Below, piece after piece: positions 36,194 to 48,686 of a stretch of 64,000 nucleotides of DNA. Source of the stretch: Gordius sp. MW1 (taxonomy: Eukaryota; Nematomorpha; Gordioida; Gordea; Gordiidae); NCBI GenBank assembly GCA_964036665.1, contig OZ038533.1, positions 13,104,413-13,168,412 on the forward strand, written 5' to 3'. The notes beneath the pieces are model-generated. The model was given only the letters and a program-made list of their open reading frames with translations. It searched no databases and had not been told where the DNA came from. How positions within the stretch are numbered: position 1 is the first letter of the stretch; every line of letters starts with the position of its first letter. The position numbers and the translations under genes are program-made.

Positions 36194-39100
36194 GTGCACA
36201 ATTTAATTTCAAAAGATTTAACAAAGATGCCACAAAATTAAATGTATAAATACGTGATTATTATTCCTTTAACTACTCTATCTTTTGATATAATTTTGTA
36301 TATAAATGATTTCAATAATATATATGATGTTTAAATTTAAATTATTTATAGGCTAAAAAAATTAAACATGAGGCACTATGCCCATCACTAAATGGAAAGG
36401 GAGAGAGTTCAAATAAGATAAAAAATTTTGATAGTTTGAATGAGGAAATCGATGAGCACAAACAGTATTTAAAATCCACTGAACAAGTGCTTAGTTAATA
36501 ATTTAATTTTTATTTAATAATTATTTAGATAAATATACTAAGAAAGCAAAATAAAATTCATGTTTATGGTACTGATATACCTAAGCCAGTTACATCATTT
36601 GATCTTATTTATGACCCAAAAGACACTTGCTTTGGGAACCTATTAAATAACATCAAATCCCTTGGATATTGTACCCCTACACCTGTGCAGGTAATTTTAT
36701 TTAAAAACATATAAAGAATGTATGTACTATCTTTCTCTCATAATAATCAATATGATTTTGTCATCTTTATGTGACTTAATTACTGTTAATAATGCTTTGA
36801 AAAGTAGGTAAATGCCAAGATAAAACAAAATAGAAAATCTGTTTGCTAATATTATCACTATGATAAAAACTCACATTAGTTATATTGCTCTTTTATTTTT
36901 AAAATGTTTTAAGGAACACAGAAAGATTAATTTTTACATATTTATTAGCAATCTTAATTTTAGTTTTAAATATTTATTTACCTTTTCTTTAGATGCAAAC
37001 GATACCATTAATGTTGAATCGTCGCGAAATGTTGGTCTGTGCTCCTACGGGAAGTGGCAAAACTGCATCATTTTTAGTACCCCTTATTCTATACATAAAA
37101 GTATAACAAATCTAAATGGATTCACTATTTATAAAAACTTCTTTAGATAAATAATGCAGCTATTTTTTGTCTATGGCTCTAAGCATGGGCGTAGCCAGGC
37201 AAATTAGAGGGGGGCAATTATGATTTAGAGAGGGACAAAATTATAATCTTTTCAAATTTTAGCTATAATTCTATAAAATCCTTAAGGGTTTCTGGATTTA
37301 GGGGCAGCCACCCCTCCCTGCCACCCCCTGGCTATTCCCATGAATCTCATCTAAAAAAATATTTCAAATTTCTTAACTATACTTATTCATTGGGAGAGAT
37401 TTTTAAATAGTTTTGAAATTTTGTTTTACTAGATCCAACCCACTAAGCTTTTACCATATTGGGGTTAGGTCAGTTTTGCATAGAAAATTTCTAGCTTTAT
37501 TTGTTGAACGGGTTTACTAAACACGAGAATGTAGTTTCACGCTTATTTACACTGTAATTAGAACATTATTGTAAAAAAAATGCATTTTTTTCTATAATAG
37601 TTTTTTTTATAAATTGAGTTTTTTTGATCATTTGTAAATAACTAGTTAACTTTTGATCATTGCGAATTTTAATTAAGCCAAGCCTGGTTAAGATTACGAA
37701 ATTTAACTTTTTATGCGTCCTTTTTGCTAATAACCCTAGATTATAATTAAAAGGACACGAAGACGGGGTTGTTTTTTTGATATTCGTTCCTGAAAACGTG
37801 TATTGAAAATTTTTAAGTTTTTCAATTGAGCGCTTAATATATTATTGTGCCATAGAGGTTTTATAACGTTACACAGAGGATACTTTAAGTAACTTAAACA
37901 ATGCAAATGGCTCTTGAAAGGGAAAAATTTATATTCCGCATTGAACGTTTTAAATAAATTTAACTTCAACTTTTAAGTCATTACTTATTATGATCTTCCA
38001 ATTTTTAGCAACATAAAAAGACCGGATTTCGGGCCCTTATCATATCGCCTACTCGTGAATTGTCCAAGCAAACTTACATGTTTTGCAAAGCTCTAACTTT
38101 AGGAACCAAAATCGTCCCTCACCTACTTCCCAAGGTTAGATCATTTGAATGGGTTTAAATTATTTAATTTTTGTACCAATGAAATAAATTTTTAAGCTAC
38201 AGGTACTCTTACATCTTTTTGAGCATTTATAGTTGATTGATATTAGGGCCATTCCAGGACAAATCAAAACGGTTTCGCCCGACCATTTCAGATCAGGATA
38301 ATTTTTGGTGAGGGTGTAGGTCTCATTTATTAGATTAATTTTTGAAAGTTTTAGCCATTTTGGGCCAATACTTTTTAAGTTATGGACGTTTAAAGGGCCA
38401 AAATCACGTTCTGGAGCGTTTTATGGATTTTACTATTTTTGTCATATTTTTGAAAGTAATTACGTTATTCACTCAGATTTTGGTGCATTTTGTTTTTAAA
38501 AAAATTCTCTATCGAAATAGTTTAACCAAAAACCTCAAACTTTTGCGGTTAATTTTTTGTGGTACAATTAGTGAAAAATCATAAAAACATATTTCTCCGG
38601 TATATGAAATCACCAATTTCACAATGTGAACTCCTTTAAGACCCATTATCATATTTCAATCATAAAAAATTTGGGCGCGGCTACGGGATGGTAAAAATTC
38701 AAAAAATTGCATTTTCAACAAAAATATTTATAGATGGCGGTATAATCAATTATCACAAGAACATATTATGGTGTTTATTTTTTATCAAATTGCAAATTTA
38801 TAAAGAATATATGGTAAATAAATAATATTGGAATAAAAATAAACTTAAATTTGATTTTTTTTCTGCGCAATTGGCAATTATCCGAGTTTGAAAATTAGAT
38901 CTTGAATTTTAACTTAAATGATATAGGGGTATGCTAAAATTAATATGAGGTTGAAAAAATAAATAAATACTAATATGATGGCAAAATTGCTCATATATTT
39001 TTATTTTTATACTGATAATCCATGCTAAAAATAAAAAATTTATGTAGGATGAAAGCTATTTTAAAAAAAATTTCTTGTCTTAATTAAACCTAAAGTTTAT

Positions 39101-42100
39101 TTTCAAACTCGGTTACTTGCCCACCGCGTAGATAAAAGTTCAAAATTTAAGTTGATTTTTAATCCAATATTATTTATTTACCATATATTTTTTAAAAATT
39201 TGAAATTTGATAAAAAGCAAACACCATAATATGTTCTTGTGATAATTGATTATACCGCCATCTATAAATATTTTTGTTGAAAATGCATTTTTTCGAATTT
39301 TTGACCATCTCGTAGCCGCGCCCAAATTTTTTATGATTGAAATATGATAATGGGTCATAAAGGAGTTCACATTGTGAAATTGGTGATTTCATATACCGGA
39401 GAAATATGTTTTTATGATTTTTCACTAATTTTACCACAAAAAATTAACCGCAAAAGTTTGAGGTTTTTGGTTAAATTATTTCGATAGAGAATTTTTTTAG
39501 GAACAAAATGCACCAAAATCTGAGTGAATAACGCAATTACTTTCAAAAATATGACAAAAATAGTAAAATTCATTAAACGCTCCCGAACGTGATTTTGGCC
39601 CTTTAAACGTCCATAACATCAAAAGTATTGGCCCAAAATGGCTAAAACTTTCAGAGGCCTACACCCTCACCAAAAATTATCCTGATCTGAAATGGTCGGT
39701 CGAAAATCGTCTTTTTTTTGACGAATCGACATGGAATGGCCCATTAGTCTATCATTTAAAATAAAATTAATAAACTTTAAAATTTAAAGAGGTTTATATT
39801 AAATATTCATACCACTTTGAAAACTATAATTTATACTTTGTACAATGATAGATCGGAAATCCCAATTGTCAAAAGTACTTGAAGCACGCCGATAAATTTG
39901 ACATTTTGATCACAACCCCGAATCGATTGAATTTTTTGCTGCAGCGAAAGCAACCGCTCATCTCGTAAAAAATAATTTCCCATTTTTAATGCTTTATTAT
40001 CTGTGATAAAAACTAAAGGTTGTCGACAATAGAATGGCTCGTGATGGATGAATCTGACAAGCTTTTCGAAACCGACTTTAGAGAACAAGTATGTATCCTT
40101 TTTTAAAAGTTTATTTTAAACTTGTAGTTTTTTAGATTTAACGAAAATTTAGTTTTTTAAATTATGAGCTGTTTTTTGATAACTATAAATAAGTCGATTT
40201 TATTATGTTTGTCATAATGGGCTGGATTATATATTTTAAGGTTATTGGTAACGATTTTTATTCAAAAGAGAAATTGTGGTCGCTCAAGGGTTCTCTAATT
40301 AGTGATATTTCTTGGAACATAAGAATTGTACAACTCGATCTTCAACTTTATTCAATTTTTAGCATTGAATTGCTTAAGCTGGGTTAAGAAAATTTTAAAA
40401 TACACTATTATCCAAATTATGTAAGACATCCCCATATTTGAGGAGACAATATGTAATCACTAAAAATGATATTATCGGCGTCTATTAAGTTTTCTAAATC
40501 AGCTGTTTACCAGTCTATATTAGTCTATCACTAAATACCGCGTGAAACTCAAAATTACGACACATGCTTTATTATGACAATTAAGCAAATCTATTGTGTA
40601 TGACATTTATTAATTCCAATATCGAAATCTCATAAAATAGTTACTGAATAATTACTGATTTCACACCTTTAGTTGGCCACACTTTACGCGGCCTGCGATT
40701 CTGCTCTGATCAAAAGGGCGATGTTTAGTGCCACCTATTCCCACACTCTCGAAACTTGGTGTCGCAGCGCCTGCTACAACCTCGTCACCGTTTGCGTCGG
40801 TTCTAGGTTAGCATCCTTATCTTTTGTAATTTTATTTATTTTTATTTATTTATGTATTTATTTATTAAATGCTATGCAATTTATGGGCTCGCTTTTTGTT
40901 GTCCGTCCGTCCGTCCTCCAAGTTATTACACCGTCTTTCAACTTTCTGACTTGCCGGTTCAATCTCCGGAGAGGACAAATTTTTTTTTAAATTAAATTAA
41001 AATTTTGTTCTCGTTAATACCATTGATAATTCCCAACACTTGCATATTAGCAAAATATAGACTAGACCATGTAAGTCTACCTTTAAAAATTAGATTAATG
41101 GACTTAGATTTAGGTTTATATGAGGGATGAAAAGGCTATTCCTTTCATGTTTAAAGTTAATGCATGCCACAAGTTTTTAGCTCTTAAAAGCTACACTGGT
41201 TACAAAATAATAATGGTTAGAGGGAGTTTAGAATATTTTTGCTATTTCTTTAGGAATTTGCCGACGGAAACTGTAGCGCAAGAATTGTATTTTGCTGGAA
41301 ACGAAGCGGGCAAACTTATAGGATTGCGTCAATTTATAAAAAGCGTAAGCCATTGTTAATATACAATTGTCGAGGAGCCCTATTTTTCAATCTACTATGT
41401 TAATATCAGCATTAATGTAACATCGCTAGAGTATGTTATCTTAAGTAAATTTTTATTACTATTTATATTAATTTGATAAAGTAATCTAATACAACAAGAT
41501 GAAATTAAATGAGAACTGTTTATAGAGAGAGAGAAAATTATATATTTAAAAGCAAAAATTATTTAATTAATTTTCCTAGGGATGGGAGCCGCCTGTATTA
41601 ATATTCGTTCAATCCAAGGACAGGGCCAAGCAGTTATATAAAGAAATCAAGGATGATGGAATCCGGGTCGACGTTATTCACGCGGACCGCAATCAGAGCG
41701 AGGTCTGTTAACAACCTACTCCATTTAAGATTTTTTTTATGTATTATTTAACGGTTTTGGATTGAAGAAACATTTTCTGCACATTACATTTAAAAAAATA
41801 AATATTATGACTTATAGTAATAATTTTAAAAAATCTTAATTAAATGTAATGCTAAAATAAGGTTTTAAAACGATTCTAGTGTGGGTTACATGAAGAGAGG
41901 GCCCGATTTATGATGGGTGGTAACCGCGAATTAAATAATAATGACTAATTTATATTCTACCTAAGGCAATATTAAAACTAGAGACTAATTTGGCTAAATT
42001 TATACTTATCTCTTTTAGCATGTGACTTGAAAATAATAACAGACATATCACGTTTTTTCTCTTATTATTGCTCATCGGTATGTCATGGTTAATTTTCTAG

Positions 42101-43711
42101 ACTCATAATAATTGAGATAGGTATATGCATAGGGTATCAAATAAGATTGAGTTCACGTTTATGGTGGTTAAGGATAAGATTTCATAACCCCCGTAATTGT
42201 AGTAACGTAATATAAAATAGCTATTCAAATCATCTTAACTGCTTTTTCTACATACCATCAACAGATTTTTGAGTCAAATGATTATTACCAGACCTTTTTA
42301 CCGTGGGTAGAGCGTTTAAAACTTAATCAAACTTAAAACTATGTTGAATTCGTGTTATATTTCTATATTCTATTTTTGTTCCTAGCGAGACAGTATAATC
42401 AGCGGGTTTAGAGGGGGAAGCACGTGGACACTGATATGTACCGATCTACTCAGTCGAGGCATCGATTTCAAAGGGGTCAATTTGGTGATCAATTACGATT
42501 TTCCAACATCCGCCATCAGTTACATACATCGTATAGGTATTATGTTTTCCTTATCCTTCGACATTAAATTCCCTTAAATTTTAAGTGTGTATAGTTTAAT
42601 TCACAAAATTTATAGGACTGGTCTAAATTGGGCTTTTCGTTCTTTTTATATATTTAGCATACATATTGTATTGGGTAGTTTCTAAGTTATGCAGATGCTT
42701 GTGTACCTCGCTGGGCTTTAATATTGGTGCGACTTGCAAAACTAGTTTGTGACTTATCTTAGCAAGCCTCGGTTTGTTATTCATAAACTTAAATAACATT
42801 TTGTGAAATTATACAAGAATTTGAGTAGCTACTTATTTTCAATCCTTCATTATAAATACGACGGTGAAACAAGTTTACTTTGATAAATTATTATAGAAGC
42901 CACCTTTTTTATTCCATTTACGCACACTATATATTTCCTTAAACGAGGCGAAATTAGTTAATTCTGCAAATAAGCTCAACTATAACAACTACATTCACCG
43001 GACGGGCTTTACAAAACTTAGATTGAAAGAGAAAGGATTTTGACTTACAAAGCGTAAAAATAAAGAGAAAATTAAAATGTTAATGTGACGTAGTAAACCT
43101 CCATTTCCAATAACAATATAAAAATTTGTCAGTATTTTTTATTCAAGTTAATAACTTGACCCACTCCAATCAACAGTAGAGGTGATTTTAATTCATAAAT
43201 CAATCGAAATAATACATTTATGAAAATCACATGGGCGTAGTTAGCATTGGGATTAGAGGGGGGAGGCAATAATGATTTAGGGAGGGGCAAAATGATCATT
43301 TTTGAAATTAGCCATAATTTCAAAAAAATTCAACAAATTTTTGATTTAGATGGGGGCAGCCGCCCCTCCTTGGCTACGCCCATGTACATGTATTATATCA
43401 TATTAATATGCATGGATTTATAAATAATGCTCAAAGGTCGCACCGGCCGAGCAGGTTCGAGGGGTCGGGCCATAACCTTTTTTACGCACGAAGATATTAC
43501 GCACCTTAGAACGATAGCCGACGTAATGAAGAGAGCTGGGTGTCCGGTACCAGATTATGCCACACAAATTGACAAACCTAGTAAAGAAGCGAAAAAAAGA
43601 TTGACTCAACGAGCCCCTCGCAGACCAAAAGTTGGTTCGCAAAAAACTTTTTTTGCCAAAACTAAGGGCACGTCAAAGACTAAAGAAAAGAACGGTCGAT
43701 CGAATGAATAA
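36194..43711 (+). CDS. DDX52: DEAD-box ATP-dependent RNA helicase DDX52 (yeast Rok1 orthologue), 5' exon missing
   Basis: Nucleolar helicase for small-subunit rRNA processing. Exons: 36194-36243, 36352-36486, 36529-36690, 36993-37100, 38009-38134, 39852-39964, 40019-40088, 40673-40806, 41254-41344, 41580-41702, 42386-42536, 43437-43711. Phases match at every junction, giving about 511 residues without the first exon, which should end in phase 1. Motifs in order: GAQFNFKRF near the N terminus (family G-A-x-F-D-x-x-R-F), [11 protein letters not shown] motif ending PTPVQ, motif I APTGSGKT, Ia [14 protein letters not shown], motif II DESD (the DDX52 form of DEAD), motif [36 protein letters not shown], and HRIGRTGRAG split by the last intron. 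The C-terminal tail is Lys/Arg-rich. The donor at 36487 (GTGCTT) is weak but is required by phase. Confidence 0.93.
37184..37342. mobile_element. CATGGGCGTAGCCAGG MITE copy in DDX52 intron
   Basis: CATGGGCGTAGCCAGGCAAA to CTGGCTATTCCCATG, 83 bp after the end of the motif-I exon. Confidence 0.8.
38246..39742. mobile_element. Long-arm foldback element in DDX52 intron
   Basis: 1,497 bp. Starts GGGCCATTCCAGGACAAATC and ends with the complement of GGGCCATTCCATGTCGATTC. Arms of about 590 bp (38246-38830 and about 39160-39742) are near-identical inverted copies around a loop of about 330 bp. ATTA at 38242-38245 and 39743-39746 is a possible target duplication. The open frames in the arms mirror each other and have no recognisable protein. 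Confidence 0.9.
39965..40018 (+). other. 54-bp intron inside DDX52
   Basis: GTAAAA to AAAG between the TTPNR exon and the DESD exon. The phase-2 junction rebuilds a Ser codon. It is far shorter than its neighbours (usually several hundred bp or more) and contains no repeat. Confidence 0.8.
40864..41032. repeat. Truncated modular-array fragment in DDX52 intron
   Basis: TGCTATGCAATTTATGGGC, GTCCGTCCGTCC, a box-B-like GGTTCAATCTCCGG, then the start of one long unit ending at CATTGATAAT. It lies between DDX52 exons 40673-40806 and 41254-41344. Confidence 0.7.
41963..42100. repeat. Copy of the same dispersed repeat, in DDX52 intron
   Basis: Shares TATCTCTTTTAGCATGTGAC, AATAACAGACATATCACG and CTCATCGGTATG with the copies at 45075-45265 and 7533-7620. 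It lacks the left part. Confidence 0.55.
43230..43384. mobile_element. CATGGGCGTAGCCAGG MITE copy in last DDX52 intron
   Basis: CATGGGCGTAGTTAGCATTG to TTGGCTACGCCCATG. Ends 52 bp before the last coding exon, so it lies close to the acceptor region. Confidence 0.8.
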
Positions 43712-44422
43712 TCTCGTTAATTTTGATTGTTTTATACCGTGGTGATTGATAAATATCGAAAATATTCTGAAGAATTTTTATATTTGGCAAAAAAATCGTA
43801 ACGAATGTAGCTTAGGGTGAAGACATTAATATGTAGGGAAAGCCATGAGTAATATCTTTTAAAATGGTTTTATCTGACTTTCCGTTTTTAAACCTTAAAA
43901 TACTTATTATGAATTAATATATGTTGAGCTAGGCTTTTGCCATTTATATTTTCATATATATTAATATTTGGTTTATTAAGCTTAACAATTGTGGCTTTTT
44001 CAATTGGGATTTTTCCAAGTTTATGTTCATGTGATATATCAATGATTTTAAGCAGCCTGGTTAGAAAAATACATCTGCCTATTAATTTTTTGATCTTTTA
44101 ATAATATAGTTATAGCATTAAAAAGTGTTATAAGTTTTCATCGTTATTTTAAGTAATATTTAGTAATGATGATTTTTTAGTGTTGAACTATTGAAATGAG
44201 TAGGGCGTAAGGGAATTCTATAAGACACAATGGTATATCTTCAAGTAACTGAGGATAAGGAGTTTTTATTAAGATATCATACTTTAACGCTTTCAAAATT
44301 CTTACCACGCAACTAAAAATGTAATCATCTATATCTTAAAGTTTAACATACAACATCTAAAAGTTTGATATTCAACAACGTTTTATTTTGTTCCTTAAAG
44401 ATGGCCCCTTGATAAAAGTGGT

Positions 44423-44448
44423 AATAAAACATTATACCTCCTTTTATT
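44423..44448. terminator. Facing poly(A) hexamers between DDX52 and SENP8
   Basis: AATAAA on the plus strand at 44423-44428 lies 712 bp after the DDX52 stop. TTTATT at 44443-44448 (AATAAA on minus) lies 256 bp after the SENP8 stop. If both are used, the two 3' UTRs meet or overlap here. Hexamers are frequent in AT-rich DNA, so this is weak. Confidence 0.3.
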
Positions 44449-44703
44449 CCATCATTAATATAAGTGGCCATGAACTTTAAGCCACTATATTTAAGATATA
44501 ATTTTAAAAGTGCATTTTATATGACAAGGCATTATTATAAATAGTCAACAACGTTGTTTAACAACTCCCCTTGAATATATAAAGGAGTGGGGGGGGGGGC
44601 GGGTGGAGAGATCGAAATTCTGGGTGCGTTTATAAAAATCGATTGCAAATAAGTTATTACATTAAATAATAATTGATTAATATAGTAAGAGCGCGGTTAA
44701 AAT

Positions 44704-47193
44704 TTAAAAAGGCGAAGGGTCCGTTTTGCCTTCCTTGCACTTGTGCTCAGCCCCGGCCAGCCTCAAAATCAGTTCGTACAATTTGGTTCGCTGTCGCGCT
44801 ACGTAAGCTGGCGTGATTGCATCGCCAATATCGGGCCTAACCAATCCTGGCCCATCTTTAGGGTTGCTATCGGCTTGGCCGGGCTCGGCAAAAGGCGGTA
44901 TAAATTGGCTGAGCCTTTCGTTATCAGACTTCGAGGATTGCACGTGAGAAACGTAAGCTCGACCCACGGTTTCGGCTAGGGCGATGCAATACATCCCGCA
45001 ATCGAAGCCATTCACTTGTTGAGGACATTTCTTAACCTTATTACATACATTAGAAATTGGTTACGATAATAATCGGAAGAAGAAAATAATAACCACTTCT
45101 TGGAGTGCCGTAATTAAATTAAAAGTATCCTCTAATTAGCGCCATCTATCGGCAATTTTTATTAGAGAATAATTTGAACTATATATATCCCTATCTTTTT
45201 TAGCACGTGACTCGAAAATGATAACAGACATATAACGTTTTCGCTCTTATTAGAGCTGATCAGTATGCCATCTTCTTATTATTTCTTAACCTCTTGAACC
45301 GTCAGGGCTACACTAACACCCCCCGACTCCTGCTGGACCGGTATGGTGTAGGTGTAATTTAGGTTCGAATGAGTAGTTGCCTCGATATCGTTACATGATG
45401 TGGGGGGAGGCTCGTTGAGGGGGGAGGAGTTAGAGTCGTGGCGTTGACGCTGGAGGAGCGATTTGTGAAATAGGCGACTCGATGTACGCGTGGCAGAAAC
45501 GTTTTCCGACTTTACAACATAAAATTATAACATTAGGAGATTGTTATGAAAAAGTTAATGAAATAGCAGAAATCAATATTATATAAACGTCTCCGTTGGG
45601 AGGTAAGCGTAGTGTTGGCAAGTGTATTCTCTTGCCATATCAAAGTTGAATATTTAGAGCTAAAAATTTGGATACACAGTTTTTTTGTTTAATACAAATT
45701 GATAATTCTCATTAACCAAAAAATATAGCTAAACCAAAAATTATAGCTAAAATAGCTAAATTATATTATGGAAATTTTTAACGTTGCAATCAAGATGCAT
45801 ACATTTAAAAGCTTTAGGATGGGGAAACACCGAATTTAAATCAGTTATCTTGATCATCACACACACATACACACACTAATAAAGAGACAATTATGCAAAT
45901 TAATGTTGAAAAAATAAACCTTAAGCCCACGTGATAAATAGTTAAAAAGATATATTGCAATTTTTAATAAAAAAAAATATACACCCCCTTAAACGAACTT
46001 TGGTTCTTATGAAATTATCTAATGGTTAGAGGAAAACAATAGACCCTAATTTTATTAAATAAATAAGTAGTATTTGGATTTCAAAAAAATATCTAACATC
46101 CATGGTCTCATGGCTACCTCCAAGAGATTCTACACTTTGTTCTGAAAACTTAAAACTGCCTTCTTTAAATTACCTTTAAACCTCAAAAAATTCATTCTAA
46201 GTTTGTTCAAATATTTAAACTCTTAGGCAAAACAAGTATTACACAAAGGCAGCTGTATATTTAATCTTCAAAAGTTGTAAGAACTACAAGTTATGCACAA
46301 ATAAAAATTAGGATTAATTTTTTATAATTTTTTTAGAATATGTTATGCAAGGTATCTTTTAAAGGGGGTGTGGGAGGGGAAAGAAACACAACTTTAAGTT
46401 TGAAGAATAATATATAAAGTTCTAACCCCTGAAAAAATCAAAGATATCCAAACAAATTTCTTAAAAAATCCTCAATATTATAGCTTTTAACTCTATCAAT
46501 TAATACAAACAAAAAGTTCTTTATAAATTATTATTTTACCTTTTTTGAGGGAGAGGGTTCTCTGATAACTGAGTTATTTAATTGAGTATTGTTATGTAAA
46601 TTCATGGGGCCAACTAAAAATGGAAGCATCTTTTGTGCTAAACAATGTGCTTGCCTAAAATTAGAACTTATTCCCAGGTGTGAATCATAATGATAAACCC
46701 TTATAGATATAATAGACATATGGGCATTACAATTTACTATATCATTTGATATTGAATGTGCTTCTGGTTTTAATGATACTGGTTTATCAATGCAAAACAC
46801 TGCCAAACTCCAATGAGTACCCCCTGAATCATGGGATGAATCATGATCATTAATTGGAACAAAGATAATGTTTTTGTGTTGTAAATCAAGTGGATTTAAT
46901 AAAAAAGTTATTCCATTAATCTCATCTTCAGCCATTGATGTAAGTTTTAATAATTGAGCCACTGAAGGATTTAAAAAGGCCATTAAGTCTGCATACTCAT
47001 GGAATGTGTCAAATTCAAAGTATTCAAATGCAAAACTCACAACAACATCATTAAGCCAACGGTCAAATTTTCGAGATTGATTGGATTTATCCAGAATAGG
47101 CATAAGGAGTAGTAAATCTGACTTTCTAATGCACGTATTGTGATAGCTAAGAATAATAGAATTGTCAGCAACAGGTGCCATAATCAGGTCCAT
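44704..47193 (-). CDS. SENP8: SENP8/DEN1-type NEDD8-specific cysteine protease, 3 exons
   Basis: Ulp1-family (C48) protease that matures NEDD8 and removes it from cullins. Exons 47193-46540, 45509-45291 and 45036-44704 total 1,206 nt (401 residues), all junctions in phase 0. Visible motifs: IILSYHNTCIRKSD at the N terminus, DRWLNDVVVSFAFEYFE, FLLNPLDL, then catalytic His in GGTHWSLAVF, catalytic Asp in YHYDSH, and the active-site Cys in NGFDCGMYCIAL. The C-terminal helix ends near LYELILRLAG. The protein is much longer than the roughly 212-residue human enzyme because of insertions between the Asp and Cys motifs and after the Cys motif. A second in-frame Met lies four codons after the first. 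Tail-to-tail with DDX52. Confidence 0.92.
45075..45265. repeat. Uninterrupted copy of the dispersed repeat, in SENP8 intron
   Basis: Contains GGAGTGCCGTAATTAA, AGCGCCATCTATCGGCAA, CCCTATCTTTTTTAGCACG and GACATATAACGTTTTCGCTC. Serves as the empty-site reference for the insertions at 2354 and 3963. It ends about 25 bp from the donor of the SENP8 cassette exon. Confidence 0.65.
45291..45509 (-). CDS. Candidate cassette exon of the SENP8 gene
   Basis: 219 bp, 73 codons, phase 0 on both sides, acceptor TAAAG and donor GTTAAG. It encodes a Ser/Asn/Thr/Pro-rich linker with an Arg-rich start and a more ordered end (TIPVQQESGGVSVALTVQE). It lies between the exon with the catalytic His and Asp and the exon with the catalytic Cys. 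The base composition is clearly exon-like (GC-rich, C-rich codons) against the AT-rich intron. Because it is symmetric, the protease frame is intact with or without it. No known domain was recognised. Confidence 0.7.
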
Positions 47194-47616
47194 TAAGTAT
47201 GTATAAGGGCAGGCATTGCTTAAAAACCTGAGATTACAAAATATAGAGAATGAGAGGAATCTAGGAATATATGACTAGTTTTCGCTCTATCATTTTAAAC
47301 CTGCGACTGTAAATAATTTTATTAATGTAAATTGGTAACATTTAAAATGTAAGACAATTAAAACATACCTCGTCAAATCTCCCATGTTGCCCTAAAATGT
47401 ACCCTTTATTAATATGAGGATTAATACAACCAGTTTTAAATTAAAAGACAAAAACATGTAGCTTTTAGACCATCTCATCTTTAATATAGTATTAGCTTTA
47501 AACCAATTTTTATTATATAACACATTTAAAATTCATTTTATTTTCTTTTTTTTATTAAAACAGTCTAACAAATCTTCTTCAGAATTAGAGCCCTGTAAGC
47601 TTTATTAACCCGGGAT

Positions 47617-48678
47617 TAGAGAACACGGGTGACCCGGACCCCGACCTCATGTCGGGTTCGGGTAGAAAATTTAAAAATGATTTCGGGTAGAAAATTTAAA
47701 AATGATTTCGGGTCGGGTCCGTGTAGAAAATGCTTTCGGGTCGGGTCAAATTTATAGAGTCGTGTCCAAGGTTTATACATAGTAAATAACACGCGAGACC
47801 TATTTTTTTAATTAATGTTTATTGCTAAGCAAAGAGTATTTTTAAATATCGAAATGTACAACTAATTTGGATCATTCCGAGCTCTGTAATGCTACTTAAT
47901 TCTCATCACTAATTCAAACTACATAAATTACTCCTGTTTTTAACTTGACTATTAAAAGGTAAATTATTTCAATAGTTATATTTAAAAAAATTTTAGTGTT
48001 AATCGTGAAGTTTTAGCTAATCCTCATCGTTTTTAAATTACATTTAACACATATTCAAAAGCCAACTTAAAAGTAAGTTATAATTTTATAAATGTTTCAT
48101 TTGCAAATTTAAAATTATATAATATTTTTTTTATAATAACTTATAAATATTTTTAAGTTTTATATCAAATAATTTATCTTAAATTGCACTTCAAACTTAA
48201 AACATTTGAAGAGTCACTATAAATTTCATCATATTTACTATACTGATTATAATCAGCTATATAATAATGGTCTCATAATAACAATAAATGGATGTTAAAT
48301 AGTTGTCTCAAGTCTATAACATATGAGCAGTTTACTTAATATTAGGAAACTAAATATAGATAAATAAATATGAGTTTTTTTCACCATTCCCTTAAAAGAA
48401 TACAAATCATCATGGCTTTTATTTGTCGATTTAATTTTACACACAGCAATTTTTGCGCTCGAAAGTAATTTGTTTTAATAATTTTACGCGTCGGGCGGGT
48501 TCGGGTTGAAGTTTTTAAAATGCTTTTGGGTCTAGTCGGGTTCGGGTAGAAAATTTGAAAATGATTTCGGGTCGGGTCCGGGTAGAAAATTTGAAAATGA
48601 TTTCGGGTCGGGTCCGGGTAGAAAATTTGAAAATGATTTCGGGTTCGGGTTGAAAAAAAATGACTTTGCAGTTCTCTA
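47617..48678. mobile_element. hAT-like MITE with CGGGTC subterminal repeats
   Basis: Left end TAGAGAACACGGGTG and right end complement TAGAGAACTGCAAAGT. Multiple GGGTCGGGT(C/T)CGGGTAGAAAATTT repeats lie at both ends, with an AT-rich middle. Flanks CCCGGGAT (47609-47616) and CTTGGGAT (48679-48686) form a degraded 8-bp target duplication. The middle shares a stretch (ATCGAAATGTA) with the copy at 524-902. Confidence 0.7.
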
Positions 48679-48686
48679 CTTGGGAT

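Noticed and set aside
38342..39437. Several open frames of 66-81 residues in the foldback
   Set aside because: They mirror each other because of the inverted arms and resemble no protein.
39831..40088. 85-residue minus-strand open frame
   Set aside because: Antisense to DDX52 exons and spans a confirmed 54-bp intron.
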